A stretch of 64,000 bases of DNA from Planococcus maitriensis. Its GTDB lineage: Bacteria; Bacillota; Bacilli; Bacillales_A; Planococcaceae. Shown here piece after piece: positions 62,698 through 64,000 of the stretch. The notes beneath the pieces are model-generated. The model searched no databases and was not told the DNA's origin. It saw nothing but the letters and a program-made list of their open reading frames with translations. Location: the NCBI RefSeq assembly GCF_003289925.1, contig NZ_QLZQ01000005.1:62001-126000 (forward strand). The letters are read 5' to 3'. The position numbers and the translations under genes are program-made. Position 1 is the first letter of the stretch. Every line of letters starts with the position of its first letter.

Positions 62698-64000
62698 TCA
62701 TCCAGAGGCGATATCCCTGTAAAAGGTTGTCTGGCTTTTGCCATTTTCCTTCGATACATAAAGCGCCGCATCTGCATACGATAACAAGGTATAAAGATTT
62801 TCCGCATTGTCGGGGTAGACGGCGATCCCGATGCTGCACCCGAGCTGCACGCGCCCGGCCTCTACGGTGATCGGCTTGCTCAGGCGATCGATCAGCCGCT
62901 GCGCCAGTTGCCTTGTCGGCATTTCACCCATGCCTTCGCAAGGGAACAGCAAGACGAACTCATCTCCGCCGATCCGGGAAATGAACGCATCTTCAGGCAG
63001 TTCCGCCATCAGCCGTTCGGCTACTTTCTGAAGCACATGGTCGCCCGCTAAATGTCCAAGGGTATCGTTGGCTTTTTTGAAACCGTCCAGGTCCAAATAG
63101 AAAAAAGCCAATTTTCCTCCCTCGCTGCGTGCCTGCTTCATCATGCGGTCGGCAGCTTCCTCGAGTGCGATGCGGTTCGGCAAACCGGTCAGCGGATCGC
63201 GCTGTGCCAAATCCTGCATGCGTTCCAAATCGGATTCCGTCGTGCCGAGCGTCATGACCAGGCTTTCAAGCGAGCCGGACAGGTCTTCGATTTCACGGAC
63301 GCCGGTGTTTTTCGGCAAGGCCAATTGCCCCCCTTTGCGGAACGCTTTCGCTTTTCTTGATATTTCATTGAGCGGCCGGCTGATGCGGCCGGCCACCAGC
63401 CAGCCGGCGAAGGCGAATAGAACGGCGCTGGCCAAGCCGCTCATCATGATGATGCGGCTCAAGTCGCGTGCGGCGGCGAAGGCCGTTTCTTCCGGTTGGC
63501 GGACCAGTACAATCCATTCAAGTCCCGGATAATCCCAATTGGTGCGGCCGCCGGTAAATCCCGTCAAATAGGAATTGCCGTCCGGCCATTGTTCCAGTAC
63601 CCATCCCGCCCTTTTTCCTTGGGACAGGGTGTAGGAATCGACGGGAAGCGGCTGGCCAAGAAATTGTTCGGGACCGAGGATGACGCGGTGGTCTCCCGGG
63701 CTTAACACAAAGACCTCCAGTTCATTTTCGCTGCGGTTCAGCGGGCGCAAGACAAATTGCATCACCTCTTCCGCCCAATCCCAGCTTAAATGCGCAGCCA
63801 CCACGCCACCGAACGAACCATCGGAGTGGTAAACTGGCACGCTGATATCGACAAATTCGAGCTCATGGCCTCCCGGGTTCGGCAACAGGTCCGCTAGAAG
63901 AAGCGCCTCATGGACATCTCCGACATAATCGGTTTTGCGTGCTTCGGAATAAACCGGCCGCGCGGACAAGTCCATTCCTTCCAGCAGTTCATCCGTTGAA
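62698..64000 (-). CDS. Membrane diguanylate cyclase (Cache-HAMP-GGDEF), N-terminus beyond window
   Basis: The 3' 433 codons of a gene that continues past the right edge without a stop. It makes c-di-GMP from two GTP. An extracellular Cache-type sensor (ELLEGMDLSARPVYSEARKT, then FVDISVPVYHSDGSFGGVV) leads into a membrane helix LASAVLFAFAGWLVAGRI, a HAMP linker and the cyclase domain with DPLTGLPNR and RIGGDEFVLLF. The intact GGDEF implies activity. The allosteric RxxD inhibitory site five residues before GGDEF is absent (PEDA instead). An internal ATG at 63975 is not a likely start. Confidence 0.9.
   Translation of the reverse strand, partial: STDELLEGMDLSARPVYSEARKTDYVGDVHEALLLADLLPNPGGHELEFVDISVPVYHSDGSFGGVVAAHLSWDWAEEVMQFVLRPLNRSENELEVFVLSPGDHRVILGPEQFLGQPLPVDSYTLSQGKRAGWVLEQWPDGNSYLTGFTGGRTNWDYPGLEWIVLVRQPEETAFAAARDLSRIIMMSGLASAVLFAFAGWLVAGRISRPLNEISRKAKAFRKGGQLALPKNTGVREIEDLSGSLESLVMTLGTTESDLERMQDLAQRDPLTGLPNRIALEEAADRMMKQARSEGGKLAFFYLDLDGFKKANDTLGHLAGDHVLQKVAERLMAELPEDAFISRIGGDEFVLLFPCEGMGEMPTRQLAQRLIDRLSKPITVEAGRVQLGCSIGIAVYPDNAENLYTLLSYADAALYVSKENGKSQTTFYRDIASG

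Noticed and set aside
63951-63975. Internal ATG with GGAAGGA upstream as the start of the GGDEF gene
   Set aside because: The frame remains open to the window edge and the upstream residues continue a Cache-type sensor domain, so the match to a ribosome binding site is probably chance.

Overview
The window looks like chromosomal DNA from a Gram-positive Bacillales bacterium, most likely Planococcaceae (Planococcus/Planomicrobium-like). Support comes from strong AGGAGG-type ribosome binding sites, many TTG/GTG starts, base composition that is moderate in genes and AT-rich between them, two S-box (SAM) riboswitches, recognisable PerR, Fur and PhoP sites, and families typical of Bacillales (DUF4317, DUF4256, DUF3953, DUF4083, YxjI, YlmD/PgeF). 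No rRNA, tRNA, transposase, integrase, prophage or CRISPR array was seen, so the genus is inferred from gene content.

Layout. 1-4.4 kb: a truncated FG-GAP protein, a DUF4317 protein, a nucleoside deaminase and the ahpC-ahpF peroxide operon with a PerR box. 4.9-6.9 kb: a TauE/SafE exporter facing a sarcosine/N-methyltryptophan oxidase. 7.0-10.6 kb: a complete S-box unit (promoter, aptamer, terminator) ahead of a polar amino-acid ABC importer and a homocysteine S-methyltransferase. 10.7-17.8 kb: an Est30-type carboxylesterase, a second S-box followed by a 31-codon ORF and a dispersed repeat, then a five-gene oligopeptide-type ABC operon. 17.9-30.5 kb: housekeeping and hypothetical genes, including katG with its own PerR box, an NCS1 permease, three lipoproteins, a Fur-controlled siderophore-binding protein, a run of very small membrane proteins and tag. 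30.8-41 kb: mqo, an ECF S component, a stand-alone candidate small RNA, an SRPBCC-SDR pair, a SWIM/SNF2 helicase, PgeF, a CoA pyrophosphatase and ilvE, followed by the second copy of the dispersed repeat. 41.3-48.8 kb: a divergent TetR/RND efflux pair with a palindromic operator inside the efflux promoter, then alkaline phosphatase under four phased PhoP boxes with a co-transcribed lipoprotein. 49.4-64 kb: proBA, MgtE, a DHFR/RibD-like protein, NhaC, a complete Fur-controlled siderophore ABC system divergent from a YcgT-type ferredoxin/flavodoxin reductase, a cupin, an MFS transporter and a GGDEF protein running off the right edge.

How the genes work together. Several stress and nutrient regulons can be read from operator sequences: PerR (ahpCF, katG), Fur (orphan siderophore-binding protein; FhuC-type operon; reductase), PhoP (alkaline phosphatase plus lipoprotein) and SAM riboswitches (sulfur amino-acid uptake and methionine synthesis). 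The two siderophore-binding proteins are close paralogues, but only one has a permease and ATPase beside it, so the orphan probably feeds the same transporter.

No defence island or other novel multi-gene system was found. The least explained elements are the approximately 120-nt RNA at 33.2 kb, which has a near-consensus promoter, a three-way-junction fold and a terminator; the small ORF behind the second S-box; and the two-copy palindromic repeat.
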